A stretch of 64,000 nt of DNA from Maricaulis sp. Lineage in GTDB: Bacteria; Pseudomonadota; Alphaproteobacteria; Caulobacterales; Maricaulaceae. Below the pieces are notes generated by a model. It was not told the DNA's origin. It was given only the letters and a program-made list of their open reading frames with translations, and made no database searches. The translations under genes were made by a program, and so were the position numbers. Location: the NCBI RefSeq assembly GCF_030149515.1, contig NZ_JASBRI010000020.1, positions 62,001 to 126,000 on the forward strand, in the 5' to 3' direction. Below are positions 11,251-20,549 of the stretch, one piece after another (position 1 is the first letter of the stretch; each line of letters starts with the position of its first letter).

Positions 11251-12359
11251 GCCTCAACCCCGGACGAACCCTTGCCTTTCCCGCGCCTGTGCCTGCGCCG
11301 CCGTTTCTTGGACTTGCGCATCAGGTTCAGCAACATCCCTTCGCGCAGCCCCCGGTCGCCCACGCGCAACCGGTCCGCCGGCCACGCCTCGGCCACGGCT
11401 TCGTAGATGGCGCACCCCGCCAGGACAAGCTCGGCCCGGTCGAGGCCGATCGTGGGCTCCTGGGCGCGGCCGGCAACATCGAGATTGCGCAACCTGGCAC
11501 AGGCGGCCAAGGCCTCCTCGCCGGTCATCCAGAGGCCGTCCACCCGCGAGCGGTCGTAACGCGGCAGGCGAAGATGCACACCGGCCATCGATGTCACCGT
11601 GCCCGACGTGCCGACCAGATGCCCGCGCCCCTCCCTGAAGAGCGGACGCATGGCCTTCGCCCCGCGCGGTGTCTTCATCAGCTGACGGGCATAGGCCTTC
11701 ATCTCATTGTACCAGGCCTCGCGGTCCTCCCGTTCGGGAAAGCGTTCCGACAGCGTCACCACACCCACAGGCGTCGACGTCCAGGACTTCATGGGCGGAC
11801 GCCCCCCGCTTTCCGGACCTCCGCGCCGGCGCCATTCGGCGATATCGACCCAGGACAGCTCCGTCGACCCGCCGCCGATATCGATCACCAGGGCTGCATC
11901 CTTGTCCGGATCCAGGAGATCGACACAGCCATGCACGGCCAGACGCGCCTCTTCCTCGGGCGAAATCAGATCGAATTCCAGCCCGGTTTCCCGGCGGACG
12001 CGGTTGAGGAATTCCTCGCCATTGCCGGCCATACGGCAAGCCTGGGTGGCGATGGAGCGATATTTGACAACCTTGTGGCGCTTAATCTTGCCGGCGCACA
12101 CTTTCAGCGCCTCGACGGCCCTGTCCATGGCCCCGTCGGACAGGCGTCCTTCAGCGGCCACACCCTCGCCCAGGCGCACGACACGCGAAAACGCATCCAC
12201 AACCTGGAAACCCGCACCGGTACGATGGGCCAGCAGCATGCGGCAATTATTCGTACCCAGATCGATTGCGCCGTACACCGGAGCCGGCGCACGCTTGCGC
12301 CCGTTCCGCTTGCGTCCGGCGGCGTCCTTCCCCGCATTCCGGGGCGATGGCTCCGCCAT
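11247..12359 (-). CDS. Ppx/GppA phosphatase family protein
   Basis: YGAIDLGTNNCRMLLA, VIDIGGGSTELSW; 4-bp overlap with rlmE. Confidence 0.93.
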   Translation of the reverse strand: MAEPSPRNAGKDAAGRKRNGRKRAPAPVYGAIDLGTNNCRMLLAHRTGAGFQVVDAFSRVVRLGEGVAAEGRLSDGAMDRAVEALKVCAGKIKRHKVVKYRSIATQACRMAGNGEEFLNRVRRETGLEFDLISPEEEARLAVHGCVDLLDPDKDAALVIDIGGGSTELSWVDIAEWRRRGGPESGGRPPMKSWTSTPVGVVTLSERFPEREDREAWYNEMKAYARQLMKTPRGAKAMRPLFREGRGHLVGTSGTVTSMAGVHLRLPRYDRSRVDGLWMTGEEALAACARLRNLDVAGRAQEPTIGLDRAELVLAGCAIYEAVAEAWPADRLRVGDRGLREGMLLNLMRKSKKRRRRHRRGKGKGSSGVEA

Positions 12360-12502
12360 GATATCCCTTTCGCCGTCCGGCGCGCCCGGCCCGCAAGTGC
12401 GGACGGCGCGGCTCGACCCGGCCTCGAAACAGTGTCCCGCTCAGAATACCCGTCTCGCCTGAAGCCGCAAGGATGCGTGACGCAATCGCATGGATTTCGT
12501 AG

Positions 12503-12527
12503 CTTGTTGCTGAATCGCGCCCCATAT
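12503..12527 (+). promoter_or_regulatory. Candidate RpoH (heat-shock) promoter upstream of hspQ
   Basis: CTTGTTG - 11 nt - CCCATAT, about 45 bp upstream of the hspQ start. Confidence 0.5.
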
Positions 12528-12571
12528 GGGAGGCGAAGGACACAGTAACAGGTACGCGTTAGAGTAGGCTC

Positions 12572-12907
12572 ATGATCGTTCGCCACGCCAGATTCTCTCT
12601 CGGCGATGTGGTCCGCCACCGCCTCTTTCCCTTCCGGGGGGTGGTGGTGGATGTCGATCCGGAATTCGCCAATACCGAGGAATGGTACCAGGCCATTCCC
12701 GAAGATATCCGTCCGCGCAAGGACCAGCCCTTCTACCATCTGCTCGCCGAGAACGAGGACAGCTATTACGGCGCCTATGTCTCGGAGGGCAATCTGATCC
12801 CGGACGCCGAAAACGGCCCGGTCGGGCATCCACAGATTCCGGAAGCCTTCGAGGGCTTCGACGGGGAACGCTATACGCTGCGCATGGGGCCGGATCAGGC
12901 GCACTGA
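12572..12907 (+). CDS. hspQ: Heat shock protein HspQ
   Basis: ARFSLGDVVRHRLFPFRGVVVDVDPEF... NTEEWYQAIPE..., QPFYHLLAEN. Confidence 0.92.
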   Translation: MIVRHARFSLGDVVRHRLFPFRGVVVDVDPEFANTEEWYQAIPEDIRPRKDQPFYHLLAENEDSYYGAYVSEGNLIPDAENGPVGHPQIPEAFEGFDGERYTLRMGPDQAH

Positions 12908-12956
12908 TCCCGGCTCCTGCCGTCTTGCGGACCCGTGCCGGGTAGTCCTTGACCTT

Positions 12957-12995
12957 TCATTTAAGTTTTGACTTAATAAGTTCGAGCTTAAATGA
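12957..12995. promoter_or_regulatory. Nested palindromic operator upstream of the SRPBCC-arsR pair
   Basis: TCATTTAAG...CTTAAATGA (9/9 inverted) sharing its centre (12976) with ACTTA-A-TAAGT. Confidence 0.6.
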
Positions 12996-13003
12996 GGTCC
13001 GTC

Positions 13004-13645
13004 ATGCAGCTGGATATTCATCGTCACCTGGGAGCGGTCGAACGCTCCGTCACCGACACAGAGCGCGAGGGCAGGCCGGCCCGGGCCGTTGCCCTGTCGC
13101 GCACCTATCCCACCGGCATCGAGGACTTGTGGGACGCCGTCAGCAATCGCGAACGGCTGCCCCGCTGGTTCGCACCGGTCACCGGCACGCTCGAACCGGG
13201 CGGGCGTTTCCAGGTGCAGGGCAATGCCGGCGGCACGATCACAGAATGCGACCCGCCCCGGCGGTTTGCGGCGACATGGGAATATGGCGGCGATGTCAGC
13301 TGGATCGAGCTCCGGCTCGACCCGGTCGGCGAGGATACAGCCCGGCTCACCCTGACCCACACGGCACACCCGTCCGAATTCTGGGAGAAGTTCGGTCCCG
13401 GTGCGGTCGGCGTCGGATGGGAGCTCGGCTTTCTGGGCCTGGCGCTCCATCTGGACCGTCCGGACGCCCCCAGGGTGGACGAGGCGGAATTCGCCGCCAG
13501 CGAGGACGGGACCACCTTCTCGCGAACCAGTGCGCACGCCTGGGGCGAAGCCGATATCGCCGGCGGGGCCGCTCCCGAACAGGCGCGGGGCGCGGCCAGG
13601 CGGACCGCCGACTTCTATACCGGCGTCACCCCGGATGAGGCCTGA
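13004..13645 (+). CDS. SRPBCC (AHSA1-like) family protein
   Basis: LSRTYPTGIEDLWDAVSNRERLPRWFAPVTGTLEPGGRFQ. Start could also be 12992. Confidence 0.85.
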   Translation: MQLDIHRHLGAVERSVTDTEREGRPARAVALSRTYPTGIEDLWDAVSNRERLPRWFAPVTGTLEPGGRFQVQGNAGGTITECDPPRRFAATWEYGGDVSWIELRLDPVGEDTARLTLTHTAHPSEFWEKFGPGAVGVGWELGFLGLALHLDRPDAPRVDEAEFAASEDGTTFSRTSAHAWGEADIAGGAAPEQARGAARRTADFYTGVTPDEA

Positions 13646-13986
13646 TGCACGCTTTCGACGTTCTCGGCGATCCGGTCCGGCGCCGCCTTCTGGAACTGCT
13701 TGCGGACGGCGAGCGTCCGGCCGGCGACCTGGCCGGTATCGTCTGCACCGAGTTCGCCATCAGCCAGGCGGCCGTCTCGCAGCATCTCAAAGTGCTGCGC
13801 GAGGCGGGCTTTGCCACGCCCCGCAAGGAAGGGCCGCGCCGCATCTATTCCGTCGAACCCGGCCGCTTCGAGGAAGTTGACGACTGGCTCGACCGGTTCC
13901 GCCATTTCTGGGAACCCAGACTGGATGCCCTCGCCACCGAAGTCGCCCGCGGCAAGAAGGCCCGCCGCAAGGATACGGGGGCGTGA
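13645..13986 (+). CDS. ArsR family transcriptional regulator
   Basis: DVLGDPVRRRLLELLADGERPAGDLA...ISQAAVSQHLKVLREAGF; TGATG overlap with the preceding gene. Confidence 0.92.
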   Translation: MHAFDVLGDPVRRRLLELLADGERPAGDLAGIVCTEFAISQAAVSQHLKVLREAGFATPRKEGPRRIYSVEPGRFEEVDDWLDRFRHFWEPRLDALATEVARGKKARRKDTGA

Positions 13987-14013
13987 CGCCCCGGCGGCGT
14001 CACGCCAATCCGG

Positions 14014-15027
14014 TCAGCCCTGTGCTTTCACCACTTCCTGTTCGATGGCACCAAAGATCGAATGGCCATCCCTGTCCTTCATCTCGATACGAACCGTGTC
14101 GCCGTAATTCATGAAGGGAGTCTTGGCTTCGCCGTTCTCGATCGTCTCGATCATGCGGATCTCGGCGATACAGGAATAGCCCACCCCGCCTTCGGAAATC
14201 GGCTTGCCGGGGCCGTCGTCCAGCTTGTTGGAAACAGTACCGGATCCCACGATCGTGCCGGCCGTCACCGGGCGCGTCTTGGCCAGATGGGCTATCAGCT
14301 GCGGGAAGTCGAAGGTCATGTCGATGCCGCACTCGGCCTTGCCGAAGGGCTGGCCATTGTATTTTACCAGCAGCGGCAGGTGCAGTTTCCGGCCGTCCCA
14401 GGCCTCGCCCAGCTCGTCCGGCGTGACAGCCACCGGCGAAAAGGCACTCGGCGGCTTGGACTGGAAGAAACCGAACCCCTTGCCCAGCTCCGCCGGGATC
14501 AGGCCGCGCAGCGAGACATCATTGACCAGCATGACCAGCCGGATTGCCTTCGCCGCCTCTTCGGGGGAACAGCCCATGGGCGCGTCGCCCGTGATCACCG
14601 CGACCTCGCCTTCCATGTCGCAGCCCCAGGCCGTATCGCCCAGCGGGATATTGCCACGCGGCGCCAGGAAGGCGTCGGACCCGCCCTGATACATCAGCGG
14701 ATCGGTCCAGAAGCTTGCCGGCATTTCCGCGCCGCGCGCCTTGCGCACCAGTTCGACGTGATTGACGTAGGCCGAGCCGTCGGCCCACTGATAGGCGCGC
14801 GGCAGCGGCGACAGCGCGTCGCGTTCGTGGAATCGCTCGCGCGGAATCGTCTCGCGTTCCAGCTCGCCGGCCAGGCTTCTCAGCTCCGGCTCGCATCGTT
14901 CCCAGTCATCCAGCGCCGCCTGCAGGTTCGGGGCGATGCGGGAGGCATCGGCGCACCAGGCCAGATCCCTGGAAACGACGACCAGACGGCCGTCACGGCT
15001 GTCCGATTTGAGCGTGGCGAGTTTCAT
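14014..15027 (-). CDS. Fumarylacetoacetate hydrolase family protein
   Basis: 337 aa; GCDMEGEVAVITGDAP, LVMLVNDVSLR, GTIVGSGTVSNK. Confidence 0.88.
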   Translation of the reverse strand: MKLATLKSDSRDGRLVVVSRDLAWCADASRIAPNLQAALDDWERCEPELRSLAGELERETIPRERFHERDALSPLPRAYQWADGSAYVNHVELVRKARGAEMPASFWTDPLMYQGGSDAFLAPRGNIPLGDTAWGCDMEGEVAVITGDAPMGCSPEEAAKAIRLVMLVNDVSLRGLIPAELGKGFGFFQSKPPSAFSPVAVTPDELGEAWDGRKLHLPLLVKYNGQPFGKAECGIDMTFDFPQLIAHLAKTRPVTAGTIVGSGTVSNKLDDGPGKPISEGGVGYSCIAEIRMIETIENGEAKTPFMNYGDTVRIEMKDRDGHSIFGAIEQEVVKAQG

Positions 15028-15066
15028 GGGCGTGTCCTCTTCGGGGGTTGCGGACAGAAAGGGCGA

Positions 15067-15705
15067 TCAGCGAATGGAAACCGTCTCGAACCGGCCATCG
15101 CCCGCAAGCCATTCCAGCTTGCCGTCGGCAATGGAGAAACGGGCGCCGTGGATTTCCAGATTGCGCTCGGCGATAGCGTCGGCAACGAAGGGGAAGGCCT
15201 TCAGCCGCTCGACGGAATGCTCGATCGAGACGAGTTCGAGATGGCTGGACAGTTCGGCCAGCGATGCCTCGCCGATCTGGGCCCGCGCCTGTTCACGGGC
15301 CGGTTCCATGGTCGACAGCCAGGGCCCCAGATAGTCGGTCGGAACCCCGTCCATGCCGCTGGCGCAGGCCTTGACCCCGCCGCAATCGCCATGGCCCATC
15401 ACCAGCACGCCCCTGACCTTGAGCACCTTGACCGCAAATTCCAGCGCGGCGGAAACACCGTGCAGGCCGCCGCCCTCTTCGACCGGAGGCACGAGATTGG
15501 CGACATTGCGAACGACAAAGAGCTCGCCGGGCGCGGCGTCGAAGATCGCCGCCGGATCGACCCGGCTGTCGGAACAGGCGATGACCAGGGTGTGAGGCGT
15601 CTGGCCTTCGGCCAGTTCGGCGTAGTGGGCGCGTTCCTCGGCAAAGCGTCCGCCGCGGAAACGGCGGTATCCGTCGATGAGCGTTTCGGGTGCTGCCGGC
15701 TGCAT
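15067..15705 (-). CDS. Beta-carbonic anhydrase
   Basis: VIACSDSRVDPAAIF, VMGHGDCGGVKA. Confidence 0.93.
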   Translation of the reverse strand: MQPAAPETLIDGYRRFRGGRFAEERAHYAELAEGQTPHTLVIACSDSRVDPAAIFDAAPGELFVVRNVANLVPPVEEGGGLHGVSAALEFAVKVLKVRGVLVMGHGDCGGVKACASGMDGVPTDYLGPWLSTMEPAREQARAQIGEASLAELSSHLELVSIEHSVERLKAFPFVADAIAERNLEIHGARFSIADGKLEWLAGDGRFETVSIR

Positions 15706-15799
15706 GAACCTCTCCCTCCGGTCGTTTCAGATCACGTCTGCGGGGGTTTTTAGTTGCAATCGTAACCAACGGGAAGCCCGCGGCAACAGACACGAAAAA

Positions 15800-15825
15800 G
15801 GCCGGAGCCCTTTTTGGCTCCGGCC
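15800..15825. terminator. Intrinsic terminator-like hairpin
   Basis: GGCCGGAGCC-CTTTTT-GGCTCCGGCC, perfect 10-bp stem. Confidence 0.6.
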
Positions 15826-15862
15826 TCCAGTAGAGTGCATAAGGTCTAGCAGTCTGGGAGGA

Positions 15863-16336
15863 TCAGCCGGCCGTTACGCACTGGGACAGGGCAAGATTGG
15901 CCTCGACTTCATCCTCGCCGGAGGACGACATGTCGGCCGCCCGGAAGGCCTCCACGGCTGCCTCGCGCTGGCCGGACAGCCACAGCGCCACGCCGCGATT
16001 GTTCAGCGCACGCCAGGCACCGTCCCGCATTTCGAGGGCTCGATCACAGGCACTCAGGGCCGCCTCGAGCTCGCCGGTGGCCGCGTAGGCGGCACAGAGA
16101 TTGGTGTGGGCGGCAACCTTGTGGCCCGGCGCACCGCCGGACTCCAGGATTTCTTCGCCGAAATGGATCGCTTCCGGCCACTCCCCGCGGGACACGGCAT
16201 TGTATTGTGCCCGCACCACGCCATTGGCGGTGCGGTGGGCGGCAAATTCAGGTTGGTCGTCGCAGGACTGGGCTTGGCCCGCAGACGAAAACACGGCCGC
16301 GACAACGGCCGCGGCAAACAGTGCGCGCATGGTCAC
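15863..16336 (-). CDS. Secreted TPR-like repeat protein
   Basis: N-terminal signal sequence (MTMRALFAAAVVAAVFSSAGQAQ) and TPR-like helices (NLCAAYAATGELEAALSACDRALE...). Confidence 0.65.
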   Translation of the reverse strand: MTMRALFAAAVVAAVFSSAGQAQSCDDQPEFAAHRTANGVVRAQYNAVSRGEWPEAIHFGEEILESGGAPGHKVAAHTNLCAAYAATGELEAALSACDRALEMRDGAWRALNNRGVALWLSGQREAAVEAFRAADMSSSGEDEVEANLALSQCVTAG

Positions 16337-16424
16337 TCCCTCCGAAGGTGAACGGTGTTAAGTTTTAGAACGAAGTTATGTGAATGGAATTGACGAAATC
16401 AGGATCGTCGGAATACACAAACGT

Positions 16425-17333
16425 ATGGATGACTGGTCCGACTATCTCGTCTGCCTCGCCGTGTCCGAAGCGGGCAGTCTTACCGCCGCCGCGCAGCAGC
16501 TCGCTGTCAGCCAACCCACGGTGACCCGGCGATTGCAGGCGCTCGAACAGCGATTCGGCGAGCCCGTCTTCGAACGCGACCACGGCCAGCTGCGCCTCAC
16601 GCCCCTGGGCCAGAAAGTCGTTGCCCATGCCAAGCGCATGCGCGAGGAGGCGTCGGCGATCGAACGCGCGGTGATCGCCCAGGACCAGTCCCTGTCCGGA
16701 CTGGTCGTCGTATCGGCATCCGAAGGCCTGGGAGCGGACTGGCTGCCGCGCGCCCTCGCCTCGTTCCAGCGCGACAATCCCGGCATCGGCATCGAGATCT
16801 CGATCAAGAACAACACGGCCAACCTGGCCGACCGGGAAGCCGACATCGCGTTGCGCTGGAACGGTCCGGGGACCCAGCAGAGCCTGATCGGGCGGCGCGG
16901 TGCGACCGTGGGTGCGGGACTATACGCCTCGAAAGCCTATCTCGATAGCAACGGACGGCCGGAGACGGTCGAGGACCTGGCCGATCATTCCTGTGTGGGT
17001 TGGTCTATGGTCGATTTTTTCGGCTGGCCGTCCACGGAACACGGGACACCGGTCCTGCCGAAAAACATCTCCTTCAAGGCCAATTCGCCCGCCAGCCATG
17101 TCAAGGGAATCGAAGCGGGCTTCGGCGTCGGCGTCACATCGCACCGCCTGGCCCTGCAGAACCCGCTGCTGGAACGCATCCTGCCCGACTTCTCGTCCTC
17201 GCTGGATCTGTGGGTCGTCGCCCACGAGACCGTGCGCAAAAGCGCGCGCGTGCGCGCCGCCTTCGATCACATCATTGCCCAGATGCAGGCCGACAGCGCC
17301 TATTTCAGCCGCGGCGAGCCATCGACGCTGTAG
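16425..17333 (+). CDS. LysR family transcriptional regulator
   Basis: LAVSEAGSLTAAAQQLAVSQPTVTRRLQALEQRFGEPVFER. Confidence 0.92.
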   Translation: MDDWSDYLVCLAVSEAGSLTAAAQQLAVSQPTVTRRLQALEQRFGEPVFERDHGQLRLTPLGQKVVAHAKRMREEASAIERAVIAQDQSLSGLVVVSASEGLGADWLPRALASFQRDNPGIGIEISIKNNTANLADREADIALRWNGPGTQQSLIGRRGATVGAGLYASKAYLDSNGRPETVEDLADHSCVGWSMVDFFGWPSTEHGTPVLPKNISFKANSPASHVKGIEAGFGVGVTSHRLALQNPLLERILPDFSSSLDLWVVAHETVRKSARVRAAFDHIIAQMQADSAYFSRGEPSTL

Positions 17334-17334
17334 G

Positions 17335-17367
17335 ACAGGGCGTGTGCCCCGCAGGCACACGCCCTGT
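17335..17367. terminator. Long perfect hairpin between convergent genes
   Basis: ACAGGGCGTGTGCC-CCGCA-GGCACACGCCCTGT, 14-bp perfect stem, no T-tract. Confidence 0.5.
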
Positions 17368-17372
17368 GACCG

Positions 17373-18431
17373 CTATTCCTCGTCGCCGTAGATTGCGACC
17401 ACCGGCTCGCCACCTTCCGACAGGCGGGCGCGATACATGCCAGGCGTGTTGAAGCTCCAGGCGATGTCTCCCTCCGCCGTTAGGGCGACAATGCCGCCAT
17501 CACCTTCCAGCGCCGTGAGCTCGTCCTGAATGACGCGGTCGGCGGCGGCCTGCAGGCTCAGCCCCTGCAATTCCACCAGCATGCAGATCCGGCTCGCCAC
17601 GGTCAGGCGGATGAAGAATTCGCCCGTCCCGGTCGCCGAGACGCCGCAGCTCTCGTTGCTGGCATAGGTTCCCGCGCCGATGATCGGGCTGTCGCCGACC
17701 CGGCCCCAGCGCTTGGCCGTGGTGCCGCCGGTCGACGTGCCGGCGGCGATATTGCCGTTCCGGTCCAGTGCAACCACACCGACCGTGCCGAACCGGTGCT
17801 CCCGCGAATCGCGTTCCAGCGCACCGTGATCGACCGGTTCCGGCTCCGGCGCCCCTTCCGGCCGCGGCGGAATCGCAAGGCCTTGCGCGCCCAGCGCACG
17901 CTCCAGCGACGCCCAGCGGCGTTCGGTGAAGAAGAAGGCCGGTTCGACGATTTCCAGACCCTGTTCGCGGGCAAAGGTCTCCGCGCCCTCGCCCTGCAGC
18001 ATGACGTGGCGCGAATTTTCCATCACGGCGCGGGCCAGCGAGATGGGATGGCGCACCTGGGTGACGCCGGCAATCGCGCCGGCATTCAGCGTGGCACCGT
18101 CCATGATGGACGCGTCGAGCTCATTGCGGCCGGCAGCGGTGAAGACGGCGCCGCGACCGGAATTGAACATCGGGTCGTCTTCCAGGCCGTGTATCACCGC
18201 CTCGATCGCATCGAGGGCCGATCCGCCCTCGGACAGCACCGCCTCGCCCCGCTCGAGTGCGGCGTGCATGGCCGCTCGATAGGCTGCATCGGTCTCCGGC
18301 GTCATCGAATCGCGCTCGATCACCCCGGCTCCGCCGTGCACGACGAGCGCCCATCCGCCCTCGTCCCGGGCCGTGGCGGCTGCTGTGGTCAGAAGTGCGG
18401 CGCAGGCGGCCGGCAAAAAGGTGCGCAACAT
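17373..18431 (-). CDS. Isoaspartyl peptidase/L-asparaginase (Ntn-hydrolase), secreted
   Basis: LVVHGGAGVIERD, conserved HRFGTVGVVALDRNGNIAAGTSTGG; signal sequence. Confidence 0.92.
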   Translation of the reverse strand: MLRTFLPAACAALLTTAAATARDEGGWALVVHGGAGVIERDSMTPETDAAYRAAMHAALERGEAVLSEGGSALDAIEAVIHGLEDDPMFNSGRGAVFTAAGRNELDASIMDGATLNAGAIAGVTQVRHPISLARAVMENSRHVMLQGEGAETFAREQGLEIVEPAFFFTERRWASLERALGAQGLAIPPRPEGAPEPEPVDHGALERDSREHRFGTVGVVALDRNGNIAAGTSTGGTTAKRWGRVGDSPIIGAGTYASNESCGVSATGTGEFFIRLTVASRICMLVELQGLSLQAAADRVIQDELTALEGDGGIVALTAEGDIAWSFNTPGMYRARLSEGGEPVVAIYGDEE

Positions 18432-18509
18432 GTCGGTTTCTCCCCAAGGATATGTGCGGGCAGGGTCTCCCCTCGCATCATCGAGCGCAAGCCCGCATCG
18501 CGGCGTCGT

Positions 18510-20546
18510 TCAGCCGCCGGTCAGGATGCGTACGCGCGAACGCGCCGTGCGGCCTTCGTCATCCACGGCTGTGACGGCGTAAAAGCCCGGCCCGGCGGGC
18601 ACCCAGACCGGTTCGCCCATGGCATTGGCGTCCACCCGCTCGCCATCGGCATACCAGGTCAGATCACCACGGGCCTGGGCGGACAGGATGAAGCCGCGGC
18701 CCGCCCCGTCGGCCCAGACTTCCGACCCGTCCGGCGGGAAGAGGATATGCGGTGCGGGATCGGTGCGGAAACTGGCCATTGTGTCCGGCGTCTCCGGCAG
18801 CGCTTCGCGCTCGCCGGCCCCGCGCATCGCCTCCGGATCGATTCGGGCAATACCGTCGGCCAGGCGGAACAGGAGCGGCAGCGCGCCTTCGCGCCCGGTC
18901 ACACCCTCGCGCGGAGCACCGTCGGCGCGGCCGGTCCAGACCACGATCGTGTAGTCCCCGGCCACACCCGCCGCCCAGGCGTCGCGAAAGCCGTAGGACG
19001 TGCCGGTCTTGAAGGCGATGTCGGGCGCACCCCGGGCCAGTGCGGCCGGCATGCGCCCGCCCGGATGCGGCGCCCGGCGCAGGATATCCAGGATTTCTCC
19101 GGCCGACTCGGCCCCGATCACGCTGTGCCCGGCCCCGGCAGCCGTCTCGTCCCCGAACCAGCGCAGCGGCCGGGCCACACCGCCATCGCCCAGCGCCGCA
19201 TAGAGCACGGCCAGCTGGCGCACGCTCAGCCCTGCCCCGCCCAGCGCCACGGCCAGGCCGCTGTCCTCGCCGGCCCCGCGCGGACGTTCCGGACGCGCAC
19301 CGGCGAAGGAGAGTGCCGCATTGAACCGCCGCGCCCCGACCCCGTCCAGCGCGGTCACGGCGGGTACGTTGAGGGAGTGCTGCAGGGCTTCGGCACTGGT
19401 CACATCGCCGCGGAAACGGCGGTCGAAATTGTCCGGCCGATAACCGGCGAAACGCCGGGGCAGATCCGCGATACGCGTGCCGCCGGCGGCCAGCCCGTCA
19501 TCGAAGGCCATGCCATAGATGAAGGGTTTCAGGGTCGAGCCCGGCGAACGCGAGCGGTCGGTCAAATCGATCCAGCCGCCCGGCCGGTCCCGGCTGGCCG
19601 AACCGGCCAGGGCCCGGACGGCCCGGCTGTCCGTCTCGACCAGGATCGCTGCGAACTGGACCGGTTCCGGTGTCTCGGAGGCCGCAAGGGACAGCTCCTC
19701 CTGCAGCATGCGCTGCAGCGTGATGTCCAGTGTCGAAACGATCTCGGCGGTGCCGGGCCGCGCCGCGCGCAGCGTATCGGCGGCGTGCCAGGCATCGGAG
19801 GGAAAGGCACCGCGCCCCGGTGCCGGATCGAGCGCAGCGTCGGCTGCAGCCGAGGGCCGGGCCAGGCCGACCTCGGCCAGGCGATCGAGCACGCGCCCCC
19901 GCGCCAGTACGGCATTGTCCGGGTGCCGGTCCGGGCGCCGGGCTTCGGGCGATTGCGGCAGGGCCAGCAAGAGCGCGATCTGTTCGACGGTCAGCGTGTC
20001 GGGTTCGCGCCCGAAATAGGCCCAGCTGGCCGCCCGCACACCCTCCAGATTGCCGCCATAGGGTGCCAGGGTGAGATAGTATTCCAGGATTTCCCGCTTG
20101 GAATGACGCAGTTCGATCTGCAGGGCGCGCAGCATCTGGACCAGTTTCGCGCCGATCGTACGCTCGCGCGGCTCGATCAGGCGGGCCAGCTGCATGGACA
20201 GGGTGGACCCGCCGGAGACGATTCGTCCGGCAGCCAGGCTGTCACGGGCAGCGCGGAAGAGTGCCAGCGGGTCCACGCCCCAGTGCGACCAGAACCGGTG
20301 GTCCTCATAGGCCAGCAGCGCCTCGACAAAATCCGGGTCGAGGGAATCGAGATCGGCGGCCAGGCGCCAGCGTCCGTCAGCCACGGGATAGGCGCGCAGG
20401 ACCTGGCCATTGCGGTCGCGCACGACGGTGGACACCTCGTGCACCGCCTCCAGGGGCGGCGGCAGGTGCCGGTCCAGTGCCAGAAGGCCGACCAGCAAGC
20501 CCAGCCCGGCCACGACCCCCCAGTATATGCGGTGCAGCCCCAGCAT
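18510..20546 (-). CDS. pbpC: Penicillin-binding protein 1C
   Basis: Glycosyltransferase motifs (YEDHRFWSHWGVDPLALFRA, GGSTLSMQLARL), transpeptidase SPGSTLKPFIYG, KTGTSYGFRDAWAAG, C-terminal BiPBP_C-like domain. Confidence 0.95.
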   Translation of the reverse strand: MLGLHRIYWGVVAGLGLLVGLLALDRHLPPPLEAVHEVSTVVRDRNGQVLRAYPVADGRWRLAADLDSLDPDFVEALLAYEDHRFWSHWGVDPLALFRAARDSLAAGRIVSGGSTLSMQLARLIEPRERTIGAKLVQMLRALQIELRHSKREILEYYLTLAPYGGNLEGVRAASWAYFGREPDTLTVEQIALLLALPQSPEARRPDRHPDNAVLARGRVLDRLAEVGLARPSAAADAALDPAPGRGAFPSDAWHAADTLRAARPGTAEIVSTLDITLQRMLQEELSLAASETPEPVQFAAILVETDSRAVRALAGSASRDRPGGWIDLTDRSRSPGSTLKPFIYGMAFDDGLAAGGTRIADLPRRFAGYRPDNFDRRFRGDVTSAEALQHSLNVPAVTALDGVGARRFNAALSFAGARPERPRGAGEDSGLAVALGGAGLSVRQLAVLYAALGDGGVARPLRWFGDETAAGAGHSVIGAESAGEILDILRRAPHPGGRMPAALARGAPDIAFKTGTSYGFRDAWAAGVAGDYTIVVWTGRADGAPREGVTGREGALPLLFRLADGIARIDPEAMRGAGEREALPETPDTMASFRTDPAPHILFPPDGSEVWADGAGRGFILSAQARGDLTWYADGERVDANAMGEPVWVPAGPGFYAVTAVDDEGRTARSRVRILTGG

Positions 20547-20549
20547 GCC

